Below are positions 39,480 through 55,268 of a stretch of 64,000 bases of DNA, piece by piece. The translations under genes and the position numbers were made by a program. How positions within the stretch are numbered: position 1 is the stretch's first letter; each line of letters opens with the position of its first letter. Origin of the DNA: Sabellastarte sp. h YS-2021 (lineage: Eukaryota > Annelida > Polychaeta > Sabellida > Sabellidae); the NCBI GenBank assembly GCA_964017235.1, contig OZ024938.1, forward strand, positions 8,237,454-8,301,453, read 5' to 3'. The notes beneath the pieces were generated by a model, which worked only from the letters and a program-made list of their open reading frames with translations, did no database searches and was not told the origin of the DNA.

Positions 39480-41455
39480 CAATCTGTTATTACTCAGAAT
39501 ATAAACAAACTCTCTCCTGGCACACTGGACACTTACAGCTTCAGAGTTGTTTACTTGTAATTAATAGTCAGATCTATAACTATAATACAATTAATATTCT
39601 TTAACCGTAGCATGAATGTCTGGGGTCACAATAAGGAAATCTCACCTTTGCATTTTAATGGTCTACTGCTACTACAATAAGTGAATTTCCTTTCTTTTGG
39701 ATTCAAAACTCACAAAGTATCAACTGATTCCATAATTTCCATAATTTTGACAATTTGAGATTGTTAGATGGAGTGCTGGTTTGGACTTTTAACTGTTCCA
39801 TAAGTACCAGAATAGTTAATATTCATAACTGGGTATTGATAGTTTGAGGTAAGGCAGAATAGAAGAACACTTTCTCTTAGGGCTCTTAGAAGGTCATATT
39901 TGGTCTCATTTTGTCCTCTAACAGCCCCAGTATATAATTTCATCATGAAAAACCAATGACAGGTTTTGTTTATTTATGACCATCAAATATGTTAACTTGC
40001 TCGCCTAAGGCCTTACGTGGGTATTTTATGTTGCTCCATAATTATTATTAATCAATAGCCCTAGATGGATTGTGGCTAAATAGCATACCTGCACAATATA
40101 CCTGCACTTAGGAGGTCCTTTTTATGCACTTATAACATCTAACAGTCCCATCATAACACTTGGTCATAAAACCCCACAACTTCTAAGTAGCTTTAGCCTA
40201 CTTGTGACAGCTTGAGTTTTCTAGCTGGGGAGATTTAATATTCACCATGGGCATTGCCAGTCTGATATTACTCAAAATACCAGCAAACTCTGTCCCGGGG
40301 CACTGAACACTTACAGCTTCTGAGTTGTTTACTTGTAATTAATAGTCAGATCTACAACTATGACACAAGTAATAGTCTGTAACTGTAGCATGAATGTTTG
40401 GGTTCAAAATAAGGAAATCTGACCTTTGCATTTTAATGGTCTGCTGCTACTACAATAAGTGAATTTCTTTTCTTTTGGATTCAAAACTCGCAAAGTATCA
40501 ACTAATTCCATAATTTCCACAATATTGACAGTTTGAAATTGTTAGTTGGAGTGCTGGTTTGGTCTCTCAGCTGTTCCATAAATACCAGAACAGTTAATAT
40601 TCATCACTGGGTATTGATAGTCTGAGGTTAGGTAGAATACAAGCAAACACTTTCTTGGGGCTATTAGAAGGTCATATTTGGTCTCAATTTGTCCTCTAAC
40701 AGCCCCAGTATTTGACTTGATTATAAAAATCAATGACAGCTTCTGTTCATTTCTGATCATCTAATATGATAACTAGGTCACCCTTACAGGTTCAGAGTTG
40801 TTTACTTGTGATTAATAGTCAGATCTATAACTATAATACAAGTAATATTCTTTAACCGTAGCATGAATGTCTGGGGTCACAATAAGGAAATCTCACCTTT
40901 GCATTTTAATGGTCTACAGCTACTACAATAAGTTAATTTCCTTTCTTTTGGATTCAAAACTCACAAAGTATCAACTAATTCCATAATTTCCATAAATACC
41001 AGAATGGTTAATATTCATGACTGGGTATTGATAGTCTGAGGTTAGGTAGAATACAAGCAATCACTCCCTTCTTGGGGCTCTTAGAAGGTCATATTTGGTC
41101 TCAATTTGTCCTCTAACAGCCCCAGTATATGACTTGATTATAAAAAATCAATGACAGCTTCTGTTTATTTCTGATCATCTAATATGTTAGCTAGGTCACC
41201 TAAAGGATTATTTGGGTATTTTATGTTTCTCCATAATTGTTTTTATAAATTAATCGACTTTGATCGGTTCTGGGTAAATAGCATACCTGCACAATATACC
41301 TGCACTTGAAGGTTTTTTTTAAGCACTTATAGCATTTAACAGTCCTATTATAACACTAGATCATTAAAGACCACAACTTCTAAATACCTTTTAGCATACT
41401 TGTGACTGCTTGGGTTTTCTACCTGGGGAGATTTAATATTCACCATGGGCAGTGA
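39480..41455 (+). repeat. Unit 21, 1976 bp (CTGATTCC type)
   Basis: Undeleted, with private AAGGCCTTACG in subunit 1 and AGAATGGTT in subunit 3 (near 41007). The only CTGATTCC unit in the right half. Confidence 0.95.
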
Positions 41456-43430
41456 CAATCTGTTATTACTCAGAATATAAACAAACTCTCTCCTGGCACA
41501 CTGGACCCTTACAGCTTCAGAGTTGTTTACTTGTAATTAATAGTCAGATCTATAACTATAATACAATTAATATTCTTTAACCGTAGCATGAATGTCTGGG
41601 GTCACAATAAGGAAATCTCACCTTTGCATTTTAATGGTCTACTGCTACTACAATAAGTGAATTTCCTTTCTTTTGGATTCAAAACTCACAAAGTATCAAC
41701 TAATTCCATAATTTCCATAATTTTGACAATTTGAGATTGTTAGATGGAGTGCTGGTTTGGACTTTTAACTGTTCCATAAGTACCAGAATAGTTAATATTC
41801 ATAACTGGGTATTGATAGTTTGAGGTAAGGCAGAATAGAAGAACACTTTCTCTTAGGGCTCTTAGAAGGTCATATTTGGTCTCATTTTGTCCTCTAACAG
41901 CCCCAGTATATAATTTCATCATGAAAAACCAATGACAGGTTTTGTTTATTTATGACCATCAAATATGTTAACTTGCTCGCCTAAGGGCTTATGTGGGTAT
42001 TTTATGTTGCTCCATAATTATTATTAATCAATAGCCCTAGATGGATTGTGGCTAAATAGCATACCTGCACAATATACCTGCACTTAGGAGGTCCTTTTTA
42101 TGCACTTATAACATCTAACAGTCCCATCATAACACTTGGTCATAAAACCCCACAACTTCTAAGTAGCTTTAGCCTACTTGTGACAGCTTGAGTTTTCTAG
42201 CTGGGGAGATTTAATATTCACCATGGGCATTGCCAGTCTGATATTACTCAAAATACCAGCAAACTCTGTCCCGGGGCACTGAACACTTACAGCTTCTGAG
42301 TTGTTTACTTGTAATTAATAGTCAGATCTACAACTATGACACAAGTAATAGTCTGTAACTGTAGCATGAATGTTTGGGTTCAAAATAAGGAAATCTGACC
42401 TTTGCATTTTAATGGTCTGCTGCTACTACAATAAGTGAATTTCTTTTCTTTTGGATTCAAAACTCGCAAAGTATCAACTAATTCCATAATTTCCACAATA
42501 TTGACAGTTTGAAATTGTTAGTTGGAGTGCTGGTTTGGTCTCTCAGCTGTTCCATAAATACCAGAACAGTTAATATTCATCACTGGGTATTGATAGTCTG
42601 AGGTTAGGTAGAATACAAGCAAACACTTTCTTGGGGCTATTAGAAGGTCATATTTGGTCTCAATTTGTCCTCTAACAGCCCCAGTATTTGACTTGATTAT
42701 AAAAATCAATGACAGCTTCTGTTCATTTCTGATCATCTAATATGATAACTAGGTCACCCTTACAGGTTCAGAGTTGTTTACTTGTGATTAATAGTCAGAT
42801 CTATAACTATAATACAAGTAATATTCTTTAACCGTAGCATGAATGTCTGGGGTCACAATAAGGAAATCTCACCTTTGCATTTTAATGGTCTACAGCTACT
42901 ACAATAAGTTAATTTCCTTTCTTTTGGATTCAAAACTCACAAAGTATCAACTAATTCCATAATTTCCATAAATACCAGAATAGTTAATATTCATGACTGG
43001 GTATTGATAGTCTGAGGTTAGGTAGAATACAAGCAATCACTCCCTTCTTGGGGCTCTTAGAAGGTCATATTTGGTCTCAATTTGTCCTCTAACAGCCCCA
43101 GTATATGACTTGATTATAAAAAATCAATGACAGCTTCTGTTTATTTCTGATCATCTAATATGTTAGCTAGGTCACCTAAAGGATTATTTGGGTATTTTAT
43201 GTTTCTCCATAATTGTTTTTATAAATTAATCGACTTTGATCGGTTCTGGGTAAATAGCATACCTGCACAATATACCTGCACTTGAAGGTTTTTTTAAGCA
43301 CTTATAGCATTTAACAGTCCTATTATAACACTAGATCATTAAAGACCACAACTTCTAAATACCTTTTAGCATACTTGTGACTGCTTGGGTTTTCTACCTG
43401 GGGAGATTTAATATTCACCATGGGCAGTGA
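41456..43430 (+). repeat. Unit 22, 1975 bp (T7)
   Basis: GACCCTT / TTATGTGG type, undeleted, with T7. Confidence 0.95.
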
Positions 43431-45406
43431 CAATCTGTTATTACTCAGAATATAAACAAACTCTCTCCTGGCACACTGGACCCTTACAGCTTCAGAGTTG
43501 TTTACTTGTAATTAATAGTCAGATCTATAACTATAATACAATTAATATTCTTTAACCGTAGCATGAATGTCTGGGGTCACAATAAGGAAATCTCACCTTT
43601 GCATTTTAATGGTCTACTGCTACTACAATAAGTGAATTTCCTTTCTTTTGGATTCAAAACTCACAAAGTATCAACTAATTCCATAATTTCCATAATTTTG
43701 ACAATTTGAGATTGTTAGATGGAGTGCTGGTTTGGACTTTTAACTGTTCCATAAGTACCAGAATAGTTAATATTCATAACTGGGTATTGATAGTTTGAGG
43801 TAAGGCAGAATAGAAGAACACTTTCTCTTAGGGCTCTTAGAAGGTCATATTTGGTCTCATTTTGTCCTCTAACAGCCCCAGTATATAATTTCATCATGAA
43901 AAACCAATGACAGGTTTTGTTTATTTATGACCATCAAATATGTTAACTTGCTCGCCTAAGGGCTTACGTGGGTATTTTATGTTGCTCCATAATTATTATT
44001 AATCAATAGCCCTAGATGGATTGTGGCTAAATAGCATACCTGCACAATATACCTGCACTTAGGAGGTCCTTTTTATGCACTTATAACATCTAACAGTCCC
44101 ATCATAACACTTGGTCATAAAACCCCACAACTTCTAAGTAGCTTTAGCCTACTTGTGACAGCTTGAGTTTTCTAGCTGGGGAGATTTAATATTCACCATG
44201 GGCATTGCCAGTCTGATATTACTCAAAATACCAGCAAACTCTGTCCCGGGGCACTGAACACTTACAGCTTCTGAGTTGTTTACTTGTAATTAATAGTCAG
44301 ATCTACAACTATGACACAAGTAATAGTCTGTAACTGTAGCATGAATGTTTGGGTTCAAAATAAGGAAATCTGACCTTTGCATTTTAATGGTCTGCTGCTA
44401 CTACAATAAGTGAATTTCTTTTCTTTTGGATTCAAAACTCGCAAAGTATCAACTAATTCCATAATTTCCACAATATTGACAGTTTGAAATTGTTAGTTGG
44501 AGTGCTGGTTTGGTCTCTCAGCTGTTCCATAAATACCAGAACAGTTAATATTCATCACTGGGTATTGATAGTCTGAGGTTAGGTAGAATACAAGCAAACA
44601 CTTTCTTGGGGCTATTAGAAGGTCATATTTGGTCTCAATTTGTCCTCTAACAGCCCCAGTATTTGACTTGATTATAAAAATCAATGACAGCTTCTGTTCA
44701 TTTCTGATCATCTAATATGATAACTAGGTCACCCTTACAGGTTCAGAGTTGTTTACTTGTGATTAATAGTCAGATCTATAACTATAATACAAGTAATATT
44801 CTTTAACCGTAGCATGAATGTCTGGGGTCACAATAAGGAAATCTCACCTTTGCATTTTAATGGTCTACAGCTACTACAATAAGTTAATTTCCTTTCTTTT
44901 GGATTCAAAACTCACAAAGTATCAACTAATTCCATAATTTCCATAAATACCAGAATAGTTAATATTCATGACTGGGTATTGATAGTCTGAGGTTAGGTAG
45001 AATACAAGCAATCACTCCCTTCTTGGGGCTCTTAGAAGGTCATATTTGGTCTCAATTTGTCCTCTAACAGCCCCAGTATATGACTTGATTATAAAAAATC
45101 AATGACAGCTTCTGTTTATTTCTGATCATCTAATATGTTAGCTAGGTCACCTAAAGGATTATTTGGGTATTTTATGTTTCTCCATAATTGTTTTTATAAA
45201 TTAATCGACTTTGATCGGTTCTGGGTAAATAGCATACCTGCACAATATACCTGCACTTGAAGGTTTTTTTTAAGCACTTATAGCATTTAACAGTCCTATT
45301 ATAACACTAGATCATTAAAGACCACAACTTCTAAATACCTTTTAGCATACTTGTGACTGCTTGGGTTTTCTACCTGGGGAGATTTAATATTCACCATGGG
45401 CAGTGA
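43431..45406 (+). repeat. Unit 23, 1976 bp
   Basis: GACCCTT but TTACGTGG: an undeleted unit that breaks the otherwise common linkage of GACCCTT with TTATGTGG. Confidence 0.95.
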
Positions 45407-47373
45407 CAATCTGTTATTATTCAGAATATAAACAAACTCTCTCCTGGCACACTGGACACTTACAGCTTCAGAGTTGTTTACTTGTAATTAATAGTCAGAT
45501 CTATAACTATAATACAATTAATATTCTTTAACCGTAGCATGAATGTCTGGGGTCACAATAAGGAAATCTCACCTTTGCATTTTAATGGTCTACTGCTACT
45601 ACAATAAGTGAATTTCCTTTCTTTTGGATTCAAAACTCACAAAGTATCAACTAATTCCATAATTTTGACAATTTGAGATTGTTAGATGGAGTGCTGGTTT
45701 GGACTTTTAACTGTTCCATAAGTACCAGAATAGTTAATATTCATAACTGGGTATTGATAGTTTGAGGTAAGGCAGAATAGAAGAACACTTTCTCTTAGGG
45801 CTCTTAGAAGGTCATATTTGGTCTCATTTTGTCCTCTAACAGCCCCAGTATATAATTTCATCATGAAAAACCAATGACAGGTTTTGTTTATTTATGACCA
45901 TCAAATATGTTAACTTGCTCGCCTAAGGGCTTACGTGGGTATTTTATGTTGCTCCATAATTATTATTAATCAATAGCCCTAGATGGATTGTGGCTAAATA
46001 GCATACCTGCACAATATACCTGCACTTAGGAGGTCCTTTTTATGCACTTATAACATCTAACAGTCCCATCATAACACTTGGTCATAAAACCCCACAACTT
46101 CTAAGTAGCTTTAGCCTACTTGTGACAGCTTGAGTTTTCTAGCTTGGGAGATTTAATATTCACCATGGGCATTGCCAGTCTGATATTACTCAAAATACCA
46201 GCAAACTCTGTCCCGGGGCACTGAACACTTACAGCTTCTGAGTTGTTTACTTGTAATTAATAGTCAGATCTACAACTATGACACAAGTAATAGTCTGTAA
46301 CTGTAGCATGAATGTTTGGGTTCAAAATAAGGAAATCTGACCTTTGCATTTTAATGGTCTGCTGCTACTACAATAAGTGAATTTCTTTTCTTTTGGATTC
46401 AAAACTCGCAAAGTATCAACTAATTCCATAATTTCCACAATATTGACAGTTTGAAATTGTTAGTTGGAGTGCTGGTTTGGTCTCTCAGCTGTTCCATAAA
46501 TACCAGAATAGTTAATATTCATCACTGGGTATTGATAGTCTGAGGTTAGGTAGAATACAAGCAAACACTTTCTTGGGGCTATTAGAAGGTCATATTTGGT
46601 CTCAATTTGTCCTCTAACAGCCCCAGTATTTGACTTGATTATAAAAATCAATGACAGCTTCTGTTCATTTCTGATCATCTAATATGATAACTAGGTCACC
46701 CTTACAGGTTCAGAGTTGTTTACTTGTGATTAATAGTCAGATCTATAACTATAATACAAGTAATATTCTTTAACCGTAGCATGAATGTCTGGGGTCACAA
46801 TAAGGAAATCTCACCTTTGCATTTTAATGGTCTACAGCGACTACAATAAGTTAATTTCCTTTCTTTTGGATTCAAAACTCACAAAGTATCAACTAATTCC
46901 ATAATTTCCATAAATACCAGAATAGTTAATATTCATGACTGGGTATTGATAGTCTGAGGTTAGGTAGAATACAAGCAATCACTCCCTTCTTGCGGCTCTT
47001 AGAAGGTCATATTTGGTCTCAATTTGTCCTCTAACAGCCCCAGTATATGACTTGATTATAAAAAATCAATGACAGCTTCTGTTTATTTCTGATCATCTAA
47101 TATGTTAGCTAGGTCACCTAAAGGATTATTTGGGTATTTTATGTTTCTCCATAATTGTTTTTATAAATTAATCGACTTTGATCGGTTCTGGGTAAATAGC
47201 ATACCTGCACAATATACCTGCACTTGAAGGTTTTTTTTAAGCACTTATAGCATTTAACAGTCCTATTATAACACTAGATCATTAAAGACCACAACTTCTA
47301 AATACCTTTTAGCATACTTGTGACTGCTTGGGTTTTCTACCTGGGGAGATTTAATATTCACCATGGGCAGTGA
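45407..47373 (+). repeat. Unit 24, 1967 bp (9-bp-deleted; partner of unit 31)
   Basis: Private TTATTATTCAG at the start. It shares with unit 31 the GATTGTTAG + deletion state, GCTTGGGAG, AGAATAGTT in subunit 2, CAGCGACTAC and CTTGCGGCT in subunit 3. Confidence 0.95.
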
Positions 47374-49340
47374 CAATCTGTTATTACTCAGAATATAAAC
47401 AAACTCTCTCCTGGCACACTGGACACTTACAGCTTCAGAGTTGTTTACTTGTAATTAATAGTCAGATCTATAACTATAATACAATTAATATTCTTTAACC
47501 GTAGCATGAATGTCTGGGGTCACAATAAGGAAATCTCACCTTTGCATTTTAATGGTCTACTGCTACTACAATAAGTGAATTTCCTTTCTTTTGGATTCAA
47601 AACTCACAAAGTATCAACTAATTCCATAATTTTGACAATTTGAGATTCTTAGATGGAGTGCTGGTTTGGACTTTTAACTGTTCCATAAGTACCAGAATAG
47701 TTAATATTCATAACTGGGTATTGATAGTTTGAGGTAAGGCAGAATAGAAGAACACTTTCTCTTAGGGCTCTTAGAAGGTCATATTTGGTCTCATTTTGTC
47801 CTCTAACAGCCCCAGTATATAATTTCATCATGAAAAACCAATGACAGGTTTTGTTTATTTATGACCATCAAATATGTTAACTTGCTCGCCTAAGGGCTTA
47901 CGTGGGTATTTTATGTTGCTCCATAATTATTATTAATCAATAGCCCTAGATGGATTGTGGCTAAATAGCATACCTGCACAATATACCTGCACTTAGGAGG
48001 TCCTTTTTATGCACTTATAACATCTAACAGTCCCATCATAACACTTGGTCATAAAACCCCACAACTTCTAAGTAGCTTTAGCCTACTTGTGACAGCTTGA
48101 GTTTTCTAGCTTGGGAGATTTAATATTCACCATGGGCATTGCCAGTCTGATATTACTCAAAATACCAGCAAACTCTGTCCCGGGGCACTGAACACTTACA
48201 GCTTCTGAGTTGTTTACTTGTAATTAATAGTCAGATCTACAACTATGACACAAGTAATAGTCTGTAACTGTAGCATGAATGTTTGGGTTCAAAATAAGGA
48301 AATCTGACCTTTGCATTTTAATGGTCTGCTGCTACTACAATAAGTGAATTTCTTTTCTTTTGGATTCAAAACTCGCAAAGTATCAACTAATTCCATAATT
48401 TCCACAATATTGACAGTTTGAAATTGTTAGTTGGAGTGCTGGTTTGGTCTCTCAGCTGTTCCATAAATACCAGAACAGTTAATATTCATCACTGGGTATT
48501 GATAGTCTGAGGTTAGGTAGAATACAAGCAAACACTTTCTTGGGGCTATTAGAAGGTCATATTTGGTCTCAATTTGTCCTCTAACAGCCCCAGTATTTGA
48601 CTTGATTATAAAAATCAATGACAGCTTCTGTTCATTTCTGATCATCTAATATGATAACTAGGTCACCCTTACAGGTTCAGAGTTGTTTACTTGTGATTAA
48701 TAGTCAGATCTATAACTATAATACAAGTAATATTCTTTAACCGTAGCATGAATGTCTGGGGTCACAATAAGGAAATCTCACCTTTGCATTTTAATGGTCT
48801 ACAGCTACTACAATAAGTTAATTTCCTTTCTTTTGGATTCAAAACTCACAAAGTATCAACTAATTCCATAATTTCCATAAATACCAGAATAGTTAATATT
48901 CATGACTGGGTATTGATAGTCTGAGGTTAGGTAGAATACAAGCAATCACTCCCTTCTTGGGGCTCTTAGAAGGTCATATTTGGTCTCAATTTGTCCTCTA
49001 ACAGCCCCAGTATATGACTTGATTATAAAAAATCAATGACAGCTTCTGTTTATTTCTGATCATCTAATATGTTAGCTAGGTCACCTAAAGGATTATTTGG
49101 GTATTTTATGTTTCTCCATAATTGTTTTTATAAATTAATCGACTTTGATCGGTTCTGGGTAAATAGCATACCTGCACAATATACCTGCACTTGAAGGTTT
49201 TTTTTAAGCACTTATAGCATTTAACAGTCCTATTATAACACTAGATCATTAAAGACCACAACTTCTAAATACCTTTTAGCATACTTGTGACTGCTTGGGT
49301 TTTCTACCTGGGGAGATTTAATATTCACCATGGGCAGTGA
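47374..49340 (+). repeat. Unit 25, 1967 bp (9-bp-deleted)
   Basis: GATTCTTAG and GCTTGGGAG; otherwise consensus. Confidence 0.95.
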
Positions 49341-51316
49341 CAATCTGTTATTACTCAGAATATAAACAAACTCTCTCCTGGCACACTGGACCCTTACAGC
49401 TTCAGAGTTGTTTACTTGTAATTAATAGTCAGATCTATAACTATAATACAATTAATATTCTTTAACCGTAGCATGAATGTCTGGGGTCACAATAAGGAAA
49501 TCTCACCTTTGCATTTTAATGGTCTACTGCTACTACAATAAGTGAATTTCCTTTCTTTTGGATTCAAAACTCACAAAGTATCAACTAATTCCATAATTTC
49601 CATAATTTTGACAATTTGAGATTGTTAGATGGAGTGCTGGTTTGGACTTTTAACTGTTCCATAAGTACCAGAATAGTTAATATTCATAACTGGGTATTGA
49701 TAGTTTGAGGTAAGGCAGAATAGAAGAACACTTTCTCTTAGGGCTCTTAGAAGGTCATATTTGGTCTCATTTTGTCCTCTAACAGCCCCAGTATATAATT
49801 TCATCATGAAAAACCAATGACAGGTTTTGTTTATTTATGACCATCAAATATGTTAACTTGCTCGCCTAAGGGCTTATGTGGGTATTTTATGTTGCTCCAT
49901 AATTATTATTAATCAATAGCCCTAGATGGATTGTGGCTAAATAGCATACCTGCACAATATACCTGCACTTAGGAGGTCCTTTTTATGCACTTATAACATC
50001 TAACAGTCCCATCATAACACTTGGTCATAAAACCCCACAACTTCTAAGTAGCTTTAGCCTACTTGTGACAGCTTGAGTTTTCTAGCTGGGGAGATTTAAT
50101 ATTCACCATGGGCATTGCCAGTCTGATATTACTCAAAATACCAGCAAACTCTGTCCCGGGGCACTGAACACTTACAGCTTCTGAGTTGTTTACTTGTAAT
50201 TAATAGTCAGATCTACAACTATGACACAAGTAATAGTCTGTAACTGTAGCATGAATGTTTGGGTTCAAAATAAGGAAATCTGACCTTTGCATTTTAATGG
50301 TCTGCTGCTACTACAATAAGTGAATTTCTTTTCTTTTGGATTCAAAACTCGCAAAGTATCAACTAATTCCATAATTTCCACAATATTGACAGTTTGAAAT
50401 TGTTAGTTGGAGTGCTGGTTTGGTCTCTCAGCTGTTCCATAAATACCAGAACAGTTAATATTCATCACTGGGTATTGATAGTCTGAGGTTAGGTAGAATA
50501 CAAGCAAACACTTTCTTGGGGCTATTAGAAGGTCATATTTGGTCTCAATTTGTCCTCTAACAGCCCCAGTATTTGACTTGATTATAAAAATCAATGACAG
50601 CTTCTGTTCATTTCTGATCATCTAATATGATAACTAGGTCACCCTTACAGGTTCAGAGTTGTTTACTTGTGATTAATAGTCAGATCTATAACTATAATAC
50701 AAGTAATATTCTTTAACCGTAGCATGAATGTCTGGGGTCACAATAAGGAAATCTCACCTTTGCATTTTAATGGTCTACAGCTACTACAATAAGTTAATTT
50801 CCTTTCTTTTGGATTCAAAACTCACAAAGTATCAACTAATTCCATAATTTCCATAAATACCAGAATAGTTAATATTCATGACTGGGTATTGATAGTCTGA
50901 GGTTAGGTAGAATACAAGCAATCACTCCCTTCTTGGGGCTCTTAGAAGGTCATATTTGGTCTCAATTTGTCCTCTAACAGCCCCAGTATATGACTTGATT
51001 ATAAAAAATCAATGACAGCTTCTGTTTATTTCTGATCATCTAATATGTTAGCTAGGTCACCTAAAGGATTATTTGGGTATTTTATGTTTCTCCATAATTG
51101 TTTTTATAAATTAATCGACTTTGATCGGTTCTGGGTAAATAGCATACCTGCACAATATACCTGCACTTGAAGGTTTTTTTTAAGCACTTATAGCATTTAA
51201 CAGTCCTATTATAACACTAGATCATTAAAGACCACAACTTCTAAATACCTTTTAGCATACTTGTGACTGCTTGGGTTTTCTACCTGGGGAGATTTAATAT
51301 TCACCATGGGCAGTGA
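49341..51316 (+). repeat. Unit 26, 1976 bp
   Basis: Undeleted GACCCTT / TTATGTGG type, first of a run of three near-identical units resembling unit 3. Confidence 0.95.
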
Positions 51317-53292
51317 CAATCTGTTATTACTCAGAATATAAACAAACTCTCTCCTGGCACACTGGACCCTTACAGCTTCAGAGTTGTTTACTTGTAATTA
51401 ATAGTCAGATCTATAACTATAATACAATTAATATTCTTTAACCGTAGCATGAATGTCTGGGGTCACAATAAGGAAATCTCACCTTTGCATTTTAATGGTC
51501 TACTGCTACTACAATAAGTGAATTTCCTTTCTTTTGGATTCAAAACTCACAAAGTATCAACTAATTCCATAATTTCCATAATTTTGACAATTTGAGATTG
51601 TTAGATGGAGTGCTGGTTTGGACTTTTAACTGTTCCATAAGTACCAGAATAGTTAATATTCATAACTGGGTATTGATAGTTTGAGGTAAGGCAGAATAGA
51701 AGAACACTTTCTCTTAGGGCTCTTAGAAGGTCATATTTGGTCTCATTTTGTCCTCTAACAGCCCCAGTATATAATTTCATCATGAAAAACCAATGACAGG
51801 TTTTGTTTATTTATGACCATCAAATATGTTAACTTGCTCGCCTAAGGGCTTATGTGGGTATTTTATGTTGCTCCATAATTATTATTAATCAATAGCCCTA
51901 GATGGATTGTGGCTAAATAGCATACCTGCACAATATACCTGCACTTAGGAGGTCCTTTTTATGCACTTATAACATCTAACAGTCCCATCATAACACTTGG
52001 TCATAAAACCCCACAACTTCTAAGTAGCTTTAGCCTACTTGTGACAGCTTGAGTTTTCTAGCTGGGGAGATTTAATATTCACCATGGGCATTGCCAGTCT
52101 GATATTACTCAAAATACCAGCAAACTCTGTCCCGGGGCACTGAACACTTACAGCTTCTGAGTTGTTTACTTGTAATTAATAGTCAGATCTACAACTATGA
52201 CACAAGTAATAGTCTGTAACTGTAGCATGAATGTTTGGGTTCAAAATAAGGAAATCTGACCTTTGCATTTTAATGGTCTGCTGCTACTACAATAAGTGAA
52301 TTTCTTTTCTTTTGGATTCAAAACTCGCAAAGTATCAACTAATTCCATAATTTCCACAATATTGACAGTTTGAAATTGTTAGTTGGAGTGCTGGTTTGGT
52401 CTCTCAGCTGTTCCATAAATACCAGAACAGTTAATATTCATCACTGGGTATTGATAGTCTGAGGTTAGGTAGAATACAAGCAAACACTTTCTTGGGGCTA
52501 TTAGAAGGTCATATTTGGTCTCAATTTGTCCTCTAACAGCCCCAGTATTTGACTTGATTATAAAAATCAATGACAGCTTCTGTTCATTTCTGATCATCTA
52601 ATATGATAACTAGGTCACCCTTACAGGTTCAGAGTTGTTTACTTGTGATTAATAGTCAGATCTATAACTATAATACAAGTAATATTCTTTAACCGTAGCA
52701 TGAATGTCTGGGGTCACAATAAGGAAATCTCACCTTTGCATTTTAATGGTCTACAGCTACTACAATAAGTTAATTTCCTTTCTTTTGGATTCAAAACTCA
52801 CAAAGTATCAACTAATTCCATAATTTCCATAAATACCAGAATAGTTAATATTCATGACTGGGTATTGATAGTCTGAGGTTAGGTAGAATACAAGCAATCA
52901 CTCCCTTCTTGGGGCTCTTAGAAGGTCATATTTGGTCTCAATTTGTCCTCTAACAGCCCCAGTATATGACTTGATTATAAAAAATCAATGACAGCTTCTG
53001 TTTATTTCTGATCATCTAATATGTTAGCTAGGTCACCTAAAGGATTATTTGGGTATTTTATGTTTCTCCATAATTGTTTTTATAAATTAATCGACTTTGA
53101 TCGGTTCTGGGTAAATAGCATACCTGCACAATATACCTGCACTTGAAGGTTTTTTTTAAGCACTTATAGCATTTAACAGTCCTATTATAACACTAGATCA
53201 TTAAAGACCACAACTTCTAAATACCTTTTAGCATACTTGTGACTGCTTGGGTTTTCTACCTGGGGAGATTTAATATTCACCATGGGCAGTGA
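51317..53292 (+). repeat. Unit 27, 1976 bp
   Basis: Same type as unit 26; no clear difference seen. Confidence 0.95.
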
Positions 53293-55268
53293 CAATCTGT
53301 TATTACTCAGAATATAAACAAACTCTCTCCTGGCACACTGGACCCTTACAGCTTCAGAGTTGTTTACTTGTAATTAATAGTCAGATCTATAACTATAATA
53401 CAATTAATATTCTTTAACCGTAGCATGAATGTCTGGGGTCACAATAAGGAAATCTCACCTTTGCATTTTAATGGTCTACTGCTACTACAATAAGTGAATT
53501 TCCTTTCTTTTGGATTCAAAACTCACAAAGTATCAACTAATTCCATAATTTCCATAATTTTGACAATTTGAGATTGTTAGATGGAGTGCTGGTTTGGACT
53601 TTTAACTGTTCCATAAGTACCAGAATAGTTAATATTCATAACTGGGTATTGATAGTTTGAGGTAAGGCAGAATAGAAGAACACTTTCTCTTAGGGCTCTT
53701 AGAAGGTCATATTTGGTCTCATTTTGTCCTCTAACAGCCCCAGTATATAATTTCATCATGAAAAACCAATGACAGGTTTTGTTTATTTATGACCATCAAA
53801 TATGTTAACTTGCTCGCCTAAGGGCTTATGTGGGTATTTTATGTTGCTCCATAATTATTATTAATCAATAGCCCTAGATGGATTGTGGCTAAATAGCATA
53901 CCTGCACAATATACCTGCACTTAGGAGGTCCTTTTTATGCACTTATAACATCTAACAGTCCCATCATAACACTTGGTCATAAAACCCCACAACTTCTAAG
54001 TAGCTTTAGCCTACTTGTGACAGCTTGAGTTTTCTAGCTGGGGAGATTTAATATTCACCATGGGCATTGCCAGTCTGATATTACTCAAAATACCAGCAAA
54101 CTCTGTCCCGGGGCACTGAACACTTACAGCTTCTGAGTTGTTTACTTGTAATTAATAGTCAGATCTACAACTATGACACAAGTAATAGTCTGTAACTGTA
54201 GCATGAATGTTTGGGTTCAAAATAAGGAAATCTGACCTTTGCATTTTAATGGTCTGCTGCTACTACAATAAGTGAATTTCTTTTCTTTTGGATTCAAAAC
54301 TCGCAAAGTATCAACTAATTCCATAATTTCCACAATATTGACAGTTTGAAATTGTTAGTTGGAGTGCTGGTTTGGTCTCTCAGCTGTTCCATAAATACCA
54401 GAACAGTTAATATTCATCACTGGGTATTGATAGTCTGAGGTTAGGTAGAATACAAGCAAACACTTTCTTGGGGCTATTAGAAGGTCATATTTGGTCTCAA
54501 TTTGTCCTCTAACAGCCCCAGTATTTGACTTGATTATAAAAATCAATGACAGCTTCTGTTCATTTCTGATCATCTAATATGATAACTAGGTCACCCTTAC
54601 AGGTTCAGAGTTGTTTACTTGTGATTAATAGTCAGATCTATAACTATAATACAAGTAATATTCTTTAACCGTAGCATGAATGTCTGGGGTCACAATAAGG
54701 AAATCTCACCTTTGCATTTTAATGGTCTACAGCTACTACAATAAGTTAATTTCCTTTCTTTTGGATTCAAAACTCACAAAGTATCAACTAATTCCATAAT
54801 TTCCATAAATACCAGAATAGTTAATATTCATGACTGGGTATTGATAGTCTGAGGTTAGGTAGAATACAAGCAATCACTCCCTTCTTGGGGCTCTTAGAAG
54901 GTCATATTTGGTCTCAATTTGTCCTCTAACAGCCCCAGTATATGACTTGATTATAAAAAATCAATGACAGCTTCTGTTTATTTCTGATCATCTAATATGT
55001 TAGCTAGGTCACCTAAAGGATTATTTGGGTATTTTATGTTTCTCCATAATTGTTTTTATAAATTAATCGACTTTGATCGGTTCTGGGTAAATAGCATACC
55101 TGCACAATATACCTGCACTTGAAGGTTTTTTTTAAGCACTTATAGCATTTAACAGTCCTATTATAACACTAGATCATTACAGATCACAACTTCTAAATAC
55201 CTTTTAGCATACTTGTGACTGCTTGGGTTTTCTACCTGGGGAGATTTAATATTCACCATGGGCAGTGA
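53293..55268 (+). repeat. Unit 28, 1976 bp
   Basis: As units 26-27 except for two private changes close to its end (CATTACAGATCACAAC, positions 55180 and 55184). Confidence 0.95.
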